A DNA stretch of 64,000 bases from Bacillota bacterium (lineage in GTDB: Bacteria > Bacillota > Clostridia > Acetivibrionales > JANLFN01): positions 1 to 64,000 of the forward strand of contig JAEZTC010000004.1 of NCBI GenBank assembly GCA_023421675.1, read 5' to 3'. Both the position numbers and the translations under genes were made by a program. Shown here piece after piece: positions 43,005 through 51,383 of the stretch (its first letter is position 1; every line of letters begins with the position of its first letter). The notes beneath the pieces are model-generated. The model saw only the letters and a list, made by a program, of their open reading frames with translations. It was not told where the DNA came from and made no database searches.

Positions 43005-44963
43005 TTACAAGGCTGTTAAACCTGCAGTATCAATTATTAAACTTATGTCTCCATCCCCTAAAAGGGTGCACCCCGCCAACCCCCTTACCTTTTTTATATA
43101 TTTGGGGAGAGCCTTTACAACAGCCTGCTGCTCTCCTAATAATTCATCTGCAAAAGCACATACTATATTACCGTCATTCTCAAGCATGAGGATAATTCCA
43201 TCTTCAATGCCTGCTACTCCAGCACTTACCTGAAAGTAGTCCCTTAATCTGACTATTGGATAACACCGGCCCCTGACAATAAGCATTTCGCTCCCGTCAA
43301 CGCCATTAATTACATCCTTTTCCCTGACTTTAAAAGATTCCTTAATGGAGTTGATAGGTATCGTAAATCTTGAATTTCCGACTTTTACAGTCATTCCTTC
43401 TATAATTGCAAGGGTAAGAGGGATCTTAAGAATTACAGATGTACCCGAACCTTCAATACTTTCAACCGAAACCACTCCGCCTATTTCCTGAATGTTCCTT
43501 GTGACTACGTCCATTCCAACACCCCTGCCTGAAAACTCAGACACCTGCTCCTTGGTAGAAAAACCCGGAAGAAATATAAGTGAATAAATATCCTTATCAC
43601 TCAATTCTGACACAGGTTTTTTAAGAAGATCGTTTTTTACAGCACGCTGCAGGATTTTTTCCTTGTTAAGGCCTTTTCCATTATCCCGAACTATTATTAA
43701 AACATCACCGCCAGCATTTTTAGCTTCAAGAGTAACCTTTGGCGGATCATTTTTATTATTTTGAGTTCTTTCCTCACTTGTCTCAATACCATGGTCCAAT
43801 GCATTTCTGACAAGGTGCATAATAGGATCTGAAATATGGTCAATTATATTTTTATCAACTTCCGTTTCCTCACCGATAATTTCCAGAATAACTTCCTTAT
43901 TAAGTTTCTTTGACATATCACGGATTACTCTGTTCATTTTCTGGAAGGTAGTAGCTAAAGGCACCATACGAATTGACATAGCAATGTCCCGCAGTTCACC
44001 AGTTATCTTCATAAGCTGAAGTGCGGATTTACGGAAGTTTTCAAGTTCAAGACCATCAAGATCGGGGTTCTGGATAACCATTGACTGTGATATTACCAAT
44101 TCACCTACAAGATCCATTAGTTTATCCAGTTTTGAGACATTCACACTTATTATGCTCTGATGGGATGACGGGTTTTTTAACTTATCTGAAGCAGCAGCGG
44201 AATTATCAGAACTTTGCACCGATTGCTGACTGCCAATAGCATTATTTTTTATTGACTGAATGTCATCACATAACTCATGAAGTTCAAGATCTTTTAAAAA
44301 GACTGTCTGTTGAAGTATTTGATTAATCTCAGCAATATTCTTCAGAGTCTTAAATACCATCTTAAAACCGCTTTTTCTGATAATTTCAACACTTGCATCA
44401 TTCTCATATATATCTTCAGGGAAAAAAACAAGCTGCTGTACTAAGTCCTTAATACTGTTAATTACAGAAAAGGCTCTTATATTTTCCATTTCACAGCCTT
44501 CTTCAAAGAAGATAATTGCTTCTAATGCTTTTAAACAACCAGCCTGAGAATCAACTCCTTTTAAAACATTAAGGAAACTTTTGACCTTTTGTGAAAGATA
44601 TGAAATGTCTCCATTAATATCTTCACTATTCTTTATTCTTTCGATTTCCGATTTAATAAAATCAATGCCTTCGAAAATCAAGTCTGATAGCATAGTAAAG
44701 TCAATGTTTTGAGGCTTTTCTTCTCTAATAAAAAAGAAGAGGTCTTCAATCGAATGAGAAACCGCAGATATACTGCTGAAGGTCATCATAGCGGATGAGC
44801 CTTTTATTGTATGCATTACTCTGAATATTTCATTAATTGATGTTTCAGAATAGTTTTTTTCTTTCTCACTGGTCAAAAGAATATTCTCAAGCTGCTCAAT
44901 AAGCTGTAAAGATTCGTAAAGAAACATCTCAAGCAAAGAATCATTGGCACTGTTATCTGACAC
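43005..44963 (-). CDS. cheA: Chemotaxis histidine kinase CheA
   Basis: The 652-residue kinase has the HPt domain P1 with phospho-acceptor His51 in MHTIKGSSAMM, a poorly conserved linker/P2 region (about 130-270), the dimerisation domain P3 (about 285-345, LMDLVGELVISQSM), the ATPase P4 (HLVRNALDHGIE, DNGKGL, GRGVGMDVV) and a CheW-like P5. I chose GTG 44963 because GAGGGT lies six bases upstream; an ATG at 44990 overlapping the cheY stop is a reasonable alternative and would add nine residues. Confidence 0.95.
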   Translation of the reverse strand: MSDNSANDSLLEMFLYESLQLIEQLENILLTSEKEKNYSETSINEIFRVMHTIKGSSAMMTFSSISAVSHSIEDLFFFIREEKPQNIDFTMLSDLIFEGIDFIKSEIERIKNSEDINGDISYLSQKVKSFLNVLKGVDSQAGCLKALEAIIFFEEGCEMENIRAFSVINSIKDLVQQLVFFPEDIYENDASVEIIRKSGFKMVFKTLKNIAEINQILQQTVFLKDLELHELCDDIQSIKNNAIGSQQSVQSSDNSAAASDKLKNPSSHQSIISVNVSKLDKLMDLVGELVISQSMVIQNPDLDGLELENFRKSALQLMKITGELRDIAMSIRMVPLATTFQKMNRVIRDMSKKLNKEVILEIIGEETEVDKNIIDHISDPIMHLVRNALDHGIETSEERTQNNKNDPPKVTLEAKNAGGDVLIIVRDNGKGLNKEKILQRAVKNDLLKKPVSELSDKDIYSLIFLPGFSTKEQVSEFSGRGVGMDVVTRNIQEIGGVVSVESIEGSGTSVILKIPLTLAIIEGMTVKVGNSRFTIPINSIKESFKVREKDVINGVDGSEMLIVRGRCYPIVRLRDYFQVSAGVAGIEDGIILMLENDGNIVCAFADELLGEQQAVVKALPKYIKKVRGLAGCTLLGDGDISLIIDTAGLTAL

Positions 44964-44989
44964 GACATCACCCTCTTTTGTAAATAACA

Positions 44990-45352
44990 TTAAACACCTA
45001 ATATTTTGTTTAAGGTTTCAATGACATGGTTCTCCTTAAAAGGCTTTACTATAAAGGTCTTAGCACCTAGCAAAACAGCCTCTTTAACAAAACTCTCCTG
45101 CCCCAGCGCAGAAATCATCACAACTCTTGCTGACGGGTCAATCTTTCTTATTTCCTTTAAAGCTGAAATGCCATCCATTTCAGGCATTGTAATGTCCATA
45201 GTAACAATATCCGGCTTTTCTTCCACGTATTTTTTTACACCTGCCGCTCCATTATCCGCTTCTCCTGCTACAATGTAGCCGTTTTTTTCGAGCATAAGCT
45301 TTAAAGTGTGCCTCATAAAAGCAGCGTCATCAACAATAAGAACCTTTTTCAA
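44990..45352 (-). CDS. cheY: Chemotaxis response regulator CheY
   Basis: The 120-residue protein is a lone receiver domain: acidic pocket VDDAA (Asp8, Asp9), phospho-acceptor Asp53 in TMDITMPEMDG, Ser81 and Lys103 in IVKPF. It has no output domain, so it acts by binding, presumably to the flagellar switch. It is first in an operon with cheA, cheW, a receptor and HD-GYP. The ATG at 45352 is only 40 bases past a terminator-like hairpin. Confidence 0.93.
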   Translation of the reverse strand: MKKVLIVDDAAFMRHTLKLMLEKNGYIVAGEADNGAAGVKKYVEEKPDIVTMDITMPEMDGISALKEIRKIDPSARVVMISALGQESFVKEAVLLGAKTFIVKPFKENHVIETLNKILGV

Positions 45353-45392
45353 TGGTTACCCCCCTTTGAAGTCAATATTAAAGACTATAAAC

Positions 45393-45423
45393 AAAAAAGC
45401 AGGCCAATCATTTGCCTACTTTT
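45393..45423 (-). terminator. Terminator-like hairpin in the leader of the che operon
   Basis: On the minus strand AAAAGTAGGC pairs with GCCTGCTTTT (one A-C mismatch) around a nine-base loop, followed by a T-run (CTTTTTTGTTTATAG). It lies about 40 bases before cheY and faces it. No gene precedes it on this strand for more than 400 bases, so it is best explained as an attenuator in a 5' leader. Confidence 0.65.
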
Positions 45424-45860
45424 AAGTAAATGCAGAAAACGTACCTACAAAGTACTTTACTAAAGGCAATAAAACAAATACCAAAATTAACATCCCTGCA
45501 AAGATATAGAACCTTCTAATTGAGATACGTTAATGCTAATTGCCAAGCGTCCTTAGTCCTGCATATATATTCTTGATTATTTAAAATATTTTTTTGGAAA
45601 ATTTATAGTTCGATGATTAATATCAATAACTAATGAAAAGTAGTTATTAATGAAATTAATAGTCATTTAGTGTTTTTATTTCATTAATTTTGTAGATTTC
45701 TAGTATTCATTATATATTGTTAATATTACCCACGACAGTATACAAGAACGTTTGTCACGACTGTGTCATTGACAATTCACATTCTTTGTCATAGAAATAT
45801 TTACAAAAAATCATTCTAATGTAAAATATAATATATAAAAAAAATGTCGAAAGAAGATAT
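45424..45860. other. Gap between divergent che operon and HTH gene; candidate leader RNA region
   Basis: This AT-rich gap contains no supported gene. Its left part, read on the minus strand, is the probable 5' leader of cheY. It does not match the c-di-GMP-I riboswitch core as I remember it, nor any other riboswitch I know. Near the right end two direct repeats CACGAC(A/T)GT occur at 45731-45739 and 45756-45764, 25 bp apart, and could be operator half-sites for the adjacent HTH protein. Confidence 0.4.
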
Positions 45861-47531
45861 ATGCCAATGAAAATACAAAAGACGTTTGGGGATTGCCTTG
45901 GTTTGTTTCTTAAAACACTTGATATTAGCAGCAGCCGGCTTGCAAAAGGTATAAACGTTGATGCGTCTCTTGTAAACAGATGGCTTCACGGAAAGAGAAT
46001 ACCTTCTTACCATACTGATTATGTTGAAAGTATTTCGGAATATCTTTCACACTGTATATTCAACTCCTATCAAGAACAAAATATCGACGAAACAATAAAA
46101 AACATATGCGGTGCAAATGATCCATGGCCTAGCAGCGTCGGCTTCAAGCACAAAATCAAAACTGTGCTTCACGAGTCACAAGGTTATTCAATAGAAAAAT
46201 TTAAGGTCAAAACCAGCATAGATACCTGTATTCAAAGGTTTGATGAAAACATATCCCATACTTCATCTAAAGTTGAAATTCCCGCATGTAATAATTTCAC
46301 AGTAGTGGGGAGAGAAAGCGCGCTGGAGCATGCGGTCAAATTTCTTGAAACAGCCGCAGAAAGTAATAGCAGCGGCAATAGTGTTATATATATCTGCTTA
46401 AATAGTACGAACTCACCGAATGAAGCTTTTAGTTATAATAAATACGCGATTAAATCAAAAAAACATTTACTTAATGCTTTGAACAAAGGTTATAGGATTC
46501 AATATATTATAAAGCCAAATAAAAAAGATCGGGCAGTACAAGCTATAATTAATTTTTGGCAGCCATTTATTGATTCAGGTAAAGTTGCTTTAAATTATTA
46601 TAAAAACTATAACTATCTTTATTATGGAGATGAAATCCTTGTAGTACCGGGGATAGGAGTAATTTTAGGACTTATGAATAAAGACATCGGCGCAGATTGT
46701 TATATTGTTAGCTATTGCAGTGATGTTACAGTCTTTGAAAATCATATGTCTTCAGTTACAACAGAATTGACCCAGCCTCTATTGACTTTATATCGCGAAA
46801 ATAACAGTTTACAATACTATAAACATCTTTTATCCAACAAGATTGGTACAGGTAATAGGTATCTTCTTACAGACATGTCAAGTATTTTACTTCTGCCTGA
46901 AAGTATACTAAAAAAGCTTCTTGAACAAGGAAGAGACGGCAGGAAAATATATTATATTTATAAGGACTACATAAAATACATTGAAGTTTTTAAAACAAAC
47001 CTTAACTATTATAAATGTATGGACATTTACTATATAGATACTTTTTTCAGCCTCATTATGGAAAAGAAATTAATTTTGCACGGACCCAGTGGCATAACAG
47101 TATTAAACTTAAATACGCAGGATGTAATCAATTTGCTTAATAACTTCGTTCATATGCTTGAAAACTATGACAACTATAATATTTCACTGATTAACAAGCA
47201 CTTTTTGCCAGATAATTTCCCTTATCCCTATCTCTTTTTAAAAGATGGTCAATCTGCTATTATTGGCTTGAAAAACGAAAAAGGTAAAGTTCCATATTAT
47301 CTATCAATTGATGAACCCTCTGTTGTGGATTTATATGTCCAGGACTTTTTAAGATTACAGGAAAATATCCCTCCATTTTACAAGAGTAAGCCCGAAGTAA
47401 TCAAACTATTCAAAAGCCATATTGAAGAGATTAAACGTCGGGAAAGCAAGCTCAATTTATTTAAAAGAAATAAAAAATCATGTCCCGAAGCATTTACATC
47501 CTCTGAACATGATTTTATAAATAACATTTAA
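45861..47531 (+). CDS. Large HTH protein with unrecognised C-terminal region
   Basis: The 556-residue protein begins with an XRE-like helix-turn-helix (about 8-62, with LDISSSRLAKGINVDASLV and NRWLHGKRIPS). The remaining 480 residues match no family I know. They look alpha/beta, Tyr- and Asn-rich, with GYRIQYIIKP (about 210-219), LVVPGIGVILGLM (about 262-274) and LHGPSGITVLNL (about 400-411). There is no signal peptide and no clear membrane helix. I infer a DNA-binding regulator with a large sensor or effector domain. Its ribosome binding site (AGAAGA) is weak; ATG 45867 is an alternative. It is divergent from the che operon. Confidence 0.65.
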   Translation: MPMKIQKTFGDCLGLFLKTLDISSSRLAKGINVDASLVNRWLHGKRIPSYHTDYVESISEYLSHCIFNSYQEQNIDETIKNICGANDPWPSSVGFKHKIKTVLHESQGYSIEKFKVKTSIDTCIQRFDENISHTSSKVEIPACNNFTVVGRESALEHAVKFLETAAESNSSGNSVIYICLNSTNSPNEAFSYNKYAIKSKKHLLNALNKGYRIQYIIKPNKKDRAVQAIINFWQPFIDSGKVALNYYKNYNYLYYGDEILVVPGIGVILGLMNKDIGADCYIVSYCSDVTVFENHMSSVTTELTQPLLTLYRENNSLQYYKHLLSNKIGTGNRYLLTDMSSILLLPESILKKLLEQGRDGRKIYYIYKDYIKYIEVFKTNLNYYKCMDIYYIDTFFSLIMEKKLILHGPSGITVLNLNTQDVINLLNNFVHMLENYDNYNISLINKHFLPDNFPYPYLFLKDGQSAIIGLKNEKGKVPYYLSIDEPSVVDLYVQDFLRLQENIPPFYKSKPEVIKLFKSHIEEIKRRESKLNLFKRNKKSCPEAFTSSEHDFINNI

Positions 47532-47535
47532 TTTT

Positions 47536-48135
47536 TTATATTTCACGTCTGCCTTCAAGGGCTTTTGCAAGCGTTACCTCATCGGCATATTCAATATCGC
47601 CGCCGATAGGTATTCCGTGAGCTATACGTGTAGCTTTTATACCGAGCGGCTTAAGAAGCTTTGAGATATACATGGCAGTGGCTTCTCCCTCTATATTTGG
47701 GTTGGTAGCCAGTATAACTTCCTTTATATCACCGTCTCTGACCCTCAACAGCAGCTCCTTGATCTTGATATCTTCCGGACCGCGTCCTTCCATGGGTGAA
47801 ATTGTCCCATGAAGCACATGATATAAGCCCTTAAACTCCCTAATCCTTTCCATAGCAGCAACATCCCTTGGATCTTCAACAACACAAATCATAGAGTGCT
47901 CCCTCGTGTTTCCGCTGCAAATTACACATGGATCCACATCGGTAAGGTTGCTGCATATTGAACAGAACTTTGTTTTTTGTTTAGCCTGTACAATAGCATT
48001 GGCAAGCCCCTGAGCCTTTTCATCCGTAAGATTAAGTACATGGAACGCCAGTCTTTGCGCTGTTTTATGTCCTATTCCGGGAAGCTTTTCAAATTCTTCT
48101 ATCAATCTTGCTACAGGAGCAACGTAAAATGTCAT
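47536..48135 (-). CDS. recR: Recombination mediator RecR
   Basis: The 199-residue protein has the helix-hairpin-helix LPGIGHKTAQRLAFH (about 17-31), the Cys4 zinc finger CSICSNLTDVDPCVIC (about 56-71), the Toprim start ICVVEDPRD and the C-terminal Walker-like loop. It loads RecA with RecF/RecO during gap repair. I chose ATG 48135 (MTFYVAP) behind AGAGGG. A longer frame up to 48192 would translate the AATTGAGA repeats and is artefactual. Confidence 0.96.
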   Translation of the reverse strand: MTFYVAPVARLIEEFEKLPGIGHKTAQRLAFHVLNLTDEKAQGLANAIVQAKQKTKFCSICSNLTDVDPCVICSGNTREHSMICVVEDPRDVAAMERIREFKGLYHVLHGTISPMEGRGPEDIKIKELLLRVRDGDIKEVILATNPNIEGEATAMYISKLLKPLGIKATRIAHGIPIGGDIEYADEVTLAKALEGRREI

Positions 48136-48150
48136 AAAAGCCCTCTGTAA

Positions 48151-48376
48151 ATTGAGAATTGAGAATTGAGAATTGAGAATTAGTAAAGGCAATTCTAAAT
48201 TCCATTTTCACAATTATCAATTTCTTATCTTAATAATCTAATATGTTTCTAATTATAATAAATAGTAAATTAATATTTTTTAAACCTAAAGTTAACGTCT
48301 TGCTGTTCATTCTCAATTATACATTCTAATTGTTTTTATTCCTTCATTCTCAATTCTCAATTATACATTCTCAATT
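48151..48376. repeat. Intergenic element bounded by inverted arrays of ATTGAGA
   Basis: Between yaaK and recR lies a 226-bp stretch with no gene. Its left end (48151-48181) is four tandem copies of the heptamer ATTGAGA. Its right end has four copies of the reverse complement TCTCAAT (48311-48317, 48348-48354, 48355-48361 and 48369-48375). Inverted terminal arrays around AT-rich DNA suggest a MITE-like insertion or a slippage-expanded palindrome. The right array runs into the yaaK stop codon (48375-48377). Confidence 0.6.
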
Positions 48377-48719
48377 AGAATAAACCCGGCATTCCGCCCA
48401 GTCCGCCTGTAAGCTTGCCCATTTCACTGTTTACCATCTCATCAGCTTTTCTTATTGCTTCGTTTACAGCAGCAAGAATGAGATCCTGCAGCATTTCAAC
48501 ATCATCAGGATCAACTACCTCAGGCTTAATTGTTATAGACTGAAGTTCCTTCTTACCTGATACTACAACAGTAATTGCTCCGCCGCCTGCAGTAGTTTCT
48601 ATAGTCTTCTCCTGGAGTTCTTCCTGAAGTTTTGCCATATCCTGCTGCATTTTTTGCGCCTGCTTTATTAAATTTCCCATGTTACCCCCACCAAAACCGG
48701 GGAATCCACCTTTACCCAT
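48375..48719 (-). CDS. yaaK: YbaB/EbfC nucleoid-associated protein
   Basis: The 114-residue protein has the YbaB/EbfC core (about 15-105): GNLIKQAQKMQQDMAKLQEE (quoted at its limit), TAGGGAITVVVSGKKEL and a C-terminal helix with NEAIRKADEM. It has Gly-rich ends (GGFPGFGGGN and GGLGGMPG). Members bind DNA as dimers. It lies in the usual place between dnaX and recR, starting behind AGGAGG. Confidence 0.94.
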   Translation of the reverse strand: MGKGGFPGFGGGNMGNLIKQAQKMQQDMAKLQEELQEKTIETTAGGGAITVVVSGKKELQSITIKPEVVDPDDVEMLQDLILAAVNEAIRKADEMVNSEMGKLTGGLGGMPGLF

Positions 48720-48835
48720 AACTATATCCTCCTGTCATAATTCACATTATCTTTAAAATTAATTGATTCACCTGCTTATTATACAGTAATACTCAAGCAA
48801 TATACAATACTTTACAACCCGGTGCATACTTTAGT

Positions 48836-50482
48836 TTATTCATCTATTACGTCAAAGGGTACATTAAGCTTTTGAGCAATGTCACGGCCTTTTTCTATAA
48901 GCTCATCCTTTTCAGTATCTTGTTCTTTTTTCAGAACCGCATCCCCATCTTCAAGAATTTTGACCTTTACGCTTCTGCCCAGTTCCTTTGATAGCATTTC
49001 TTCCAGCAGGCTCAAATTTTCAGGCTTCGATGCAATAAGCTTATTAAAACCGCCAGCACCTCCGAAATCAATACCTACCTTATTACCTGAAAGCTCTACT
49101 GCCTTTGTACCTTCCAGATTAGAGTACAGCATCATTTTACCGTTTCCTTTTAAAGCTGCCAGAACATCTCTCCAGGCTTCCAGACCTTTCACCGTCTGCT
49201 TGGGCTGTTCGCGTTCTTTTTCTTCAGGTTTTGGTATGGCCGCACTTTGCGGAACTGATACTGCCCTTAATTCAGGAACAGCTTCACTTTTAATTTGCGG
49301 CGCCGTATTTAAAGAAGACCCCGACACAATTTGTGCACCCTCCAGTTTTCTTTCAAGCATCTCTACTCTTTTTTGAAGGTCGTCTCCTGAGCTGAAAATA
49401 CCTTCACAAAGTTTTAAAAGCGAAACTTCCAGCATTACTCTGGGGTGTTCAGCCCATTTAAGGGATGCTGAAAGAGCAGACAATTCCTTAATAATACTTA
49501 TTACCTGATTCCTTTCATACCGGCTGCTTTGTTTTTTAACAGCTTCCAGCCGTTCACCCGATAAATCAAGTACTTTGGATGGGTCGTCTGTCATGCTGCA
49601 TATCAATATGTTTCTGTAGTAAAGGACTACATCAGATACAAAATTGGGAATATCCTTTCCTTCCGTTACAAGTTCCCCTACAAGTTTTAATACTCCGTTG
49701 ACATCCTTGGCTGCAACAGCATCTACGAGTGCCGAAACAAAAGCCTCATTTGCTACTCCTGTGACAGCCAGTACATCCTCATAGGTTATTTCACTTTTAC
49801 CTACAGAAATACACTGGTCAAGTATACTTATCGCATCCCTCAGTGCACCGTCGGACATGCTTGCTATAAGTCTTGCAGCATCTTCGGAAAGTACAGTACC
49901 GCTATCCTTTGCAATCCTGTCCAGTCTTTCTGCAATGCTTTCTTTTGTGATTCTTCTAAAATCAAATCTTTGGCACCTGGAAAGTATTGTAGCTGGCAGC
50001 TTGTGAGGCTCTGTAGTGGCAAGTATGAACACCACATGTGAAGGAGGTTCTTCAAGTGTTTTAAGCAGTGCATTAAAAGCTCCTGTTGAAAGCATATGCA
50101 CTTCATCTATAATATACACCTTGTACCTTGATCTTGAAGGTGTATAAACAACCTCGTCACGTATTTCCCTTATATTATCTACGCTGTTGTTTGAAGCAGC
50201 ATCTATTTCTATAACATCAAGAATGGTTCCCGATAGAATCTCCCTGCATATCTCACATTCATTGCAAGGGTCTCCACCCTTTGGAGAAAGGCAGTTTATT
50301 GCTCTGGCAAATATTTTGGCCATTGTGGTTTTACCTGTTCCACGTGTACCGCAGAAAAGGTAAGCATGACCGATACGGTCTTTCGTGATGCTGTTTTTAA
50401 GGGTATTTACAACATGCTCCTGCTCCACAACGTCTTCAAAGACCAAAGGTCTCCATTTCCTGTAAAGTGCAATATATGACAT
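48836..50482 (-). CDS. dnaX: DNA polymerase III gamma/tau subunit
   Basis: The 548-residue clamp-loader ATPase has Walker A CGTRGTGKTT (44-53), the zinc-binding Cys set (Cys64, 73, 76, 79), Walker B VYIIDEVHML, the SRC Arg finger LSRCQRF, and domain III (about 240-360). The C-terminal 190 residues are variable, as in tau. I chose ATG 50482 (MSYIALYRKWRP) behind AGGAGG; a longer frame to 50527 has no support. SRP RNA lies upstream, yaaK and recR downstream. Confidence 0.97.
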   Translation of the reverse strand: MSYIALYRKWRPLVFEDVVEQEHVVNTLKNSITKDRIGHAYLFCGTRGTGKTTMAKIFARAINCLSPKGGDPCNECEICREILSGTILDVIEIDAASNNSVDNIREIRDEVVYTPSRSRYKVYIIDEVHMLSTGAFNALLKTLEEPPSHVVFILATTEPHKLPATILSRCQRFDFRRITKESIAERLDRIAKDSGTVLSEDAARLIASMSDGALRDAISILDQCISVGKSEITYEDVLAVTGVANEAFVSALVDAVAAKDVNGVLKLVGELVTEGKDIPNFVSDVVLYYRNILICSMTDDPSKVLDLSGERLEAVKKQSSRYERNQVISIIKELSALSASLKWAEHPRVMLEVSLLKLCEGIFSSGDDLQKRVEMLERKLEGAQIVSGSSLNTAPQIKSEAVPELRAVSVPQSAAIPKPEEKEREQPKQTVKGLEAWRDVLAALKGNGKMMLYSNLEGTKAVELSGNKVGIDFGGAGGFNKLIASKPENLSLLEEMLSKELGRSVKVKILEDGDAVLKKEQDTEKDELIEKGRDIAQKLNVPFDVIDE

Positions 50483-50589
50483 AATTCCTCCTGTGGAATT
50501 TTGATTGCCGTAATTATAGACCAACATACTTATTATATCAAAACAGAGATTCCAATAAAATAATCCGAAACAGTTTTAGAAAGAAAGGT

Positions 50590-50616
50590 ACAAAAAAAGC
50601 AGGCTCGACACCTGCT
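50590..50616 (-). terminator. Intrinsic terminator of the SRP RNA gene
   Basis: On the minus strand AGCAGG and CCTGCT (50598-50603 and 50611-50616) flank a seven-base loop and are followed by seven T residues. Confidence 0.9.
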
Positions 50617-50638
50617 AATCCTGCATAAATATTTTAAA

Positions 50639-50912
50639 TTGGCCGTGCACCTGTCTTTGTCTTATTTCTACAAGCGTTATCCTTGCAGTTACCTCTAACC
50701 AGGCATTCCTACGGCACACGAAAGTGCCCGCTTACCGCTGCTTTCTTCCGAACCTGACGGGGTTCACAGGTTTCCGTTGCGTAAGACCCGGTTTTCATTG
50801 ATACTTACAAAAAGCAGACCTTACAAAAAATAAGCCTGCGACAGGAGTTCAGCCCTGCTATAGCGGATTGCAGGTACAGGGCACCGCTACCTCCCCGCTT
50901 AGCACGACCAAA
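50639..50912 (-). ncRNA. ffs: Signal recognition particle RNA, long Gram-positive type
   Basis: The minus strand carries the domain IV core GTCAGGTTCGGAAG followed by AAAGCAGCGGTAAGC, which binds Ffh. It also has the Alu-domain elements GTCGTGCTAAGCGGGG and GGTAGCGGTGCCCTGTA near the 5' end and GTGCCGTAGGAATGCCTGG toward the 3' end. The ends (GGTCGTGC and GTGCACGGCC) can pair to close helix 5. A length of about 274 nt with an Alu domain is typical of Bacillus and clostridial scRNA. Exact processed ends are estimates. Synteny with dnaX-yaaK-recR supports it. Confidence 0.95.
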
Positions 50913-50942
50913 TATTTAAACTTACTTAAGACGTACTTTAAT

Positions 50943-50971
50943 ATTATACTCAAAACCAGCCAACATATCAA
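50943..50971 (-). promoter_or_regulatory. Strong sigma-A promoter of the SRP RNA
   Basis: On the minus strand TTGATA (50971-50966) and a perfect TATAAT (50948-50943) are separated by 17 bases. Transcription would start about 25 bases before the predicted RNA 5' end, implying 5' processing. Confidence 0.85.
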
Positions 50972-51028
50972 TATAATTGTTCACAAAGGGAAAATATACA
51001 TGTACAACTGTTTTATAGGCAGAAAAAA

Positions 51029-51076
51029 AGCACTTATTTTATAAATTATAATTATACCGATATTAACCAAGTGCTT
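51029..51076 (-). terminator. Long-loop hairpin with T-run, possible terminator
   Basis: AAGCACTT (51029-51036 region) and AAGTGCTT (about 51069-51076) pair across about 32 bases. On the minus strand the stem is followed by TTTTTTTCTG. No minus-strand gene is visible to its right before galU, so its purpose is unclear. Confidence 0.4.
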
Positions 51077-51128
51077 CTTTAACTGAAATAATATAAAGTT
51101 ATCATTTCTATTTAAAAGGAGGAACAAA

Positions 51129-51215
51129 ATGAAAAATAAGTATCATTGGCTGTGGCAATTTTATTGTACCACATTTTACCGATATTGTATGTTAAATTTA
51201 TATGACAATTATTAA
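51129..51215 (+). CDS. Possible 28-residue peptide with a perfect ribosome binding site
   Basis: An ATG at 51129 preceded by AAAAGGAGG at ideal spacing opens a 28-codon frame ending in TAA at 51215. The peptide begins MKNKYHWLWQFYCTTFYRY and is rich in aromatic residues with two Cys. It lies alone in the 370-bp gap between the SRP RNA and galU. It is too short to judge by codon use, and I know no relative. The ribosome binding site is the main evidence. Confidence 0.4.
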   Translation: MKNKYHWLWQFYCTTFYRYCMLNLYDNY

Positions 51216-51383
51216 TAAATAATGAACAACTAGCAGCATTTTCATATGTCTAACGAATATTATTTCCATTAGCCATATTCAACCGTTTTAAGGCAATTTA
51301 TTTATACAATATAGGTAAATTCAGAAAAATCTGATACAATTTAATATGATACAACTTCTAATGCATTCTGTGAGGTGTTGACA

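Noticed and set aside
45424..45560. c-di-GMP riboswitch upstream of cheY
   Set aside because: A GGACGC...GGC-like string is present on the minus strand, but the GNRA tetraloop and receptor arrangement and the CxGGGCAAACC-type core are not visible.
48136..48192. Extended N-terminus of RecR
   Set aside because: The extra codons translate the ATTGAGA repeat array; the conserved start with AGAGGG lies at 48135.
48151..48376. CRISPR array
   Set aside because: Repeats are tandem heptamers without spacers and are inverted at the two ends; no cas genes are in the window.
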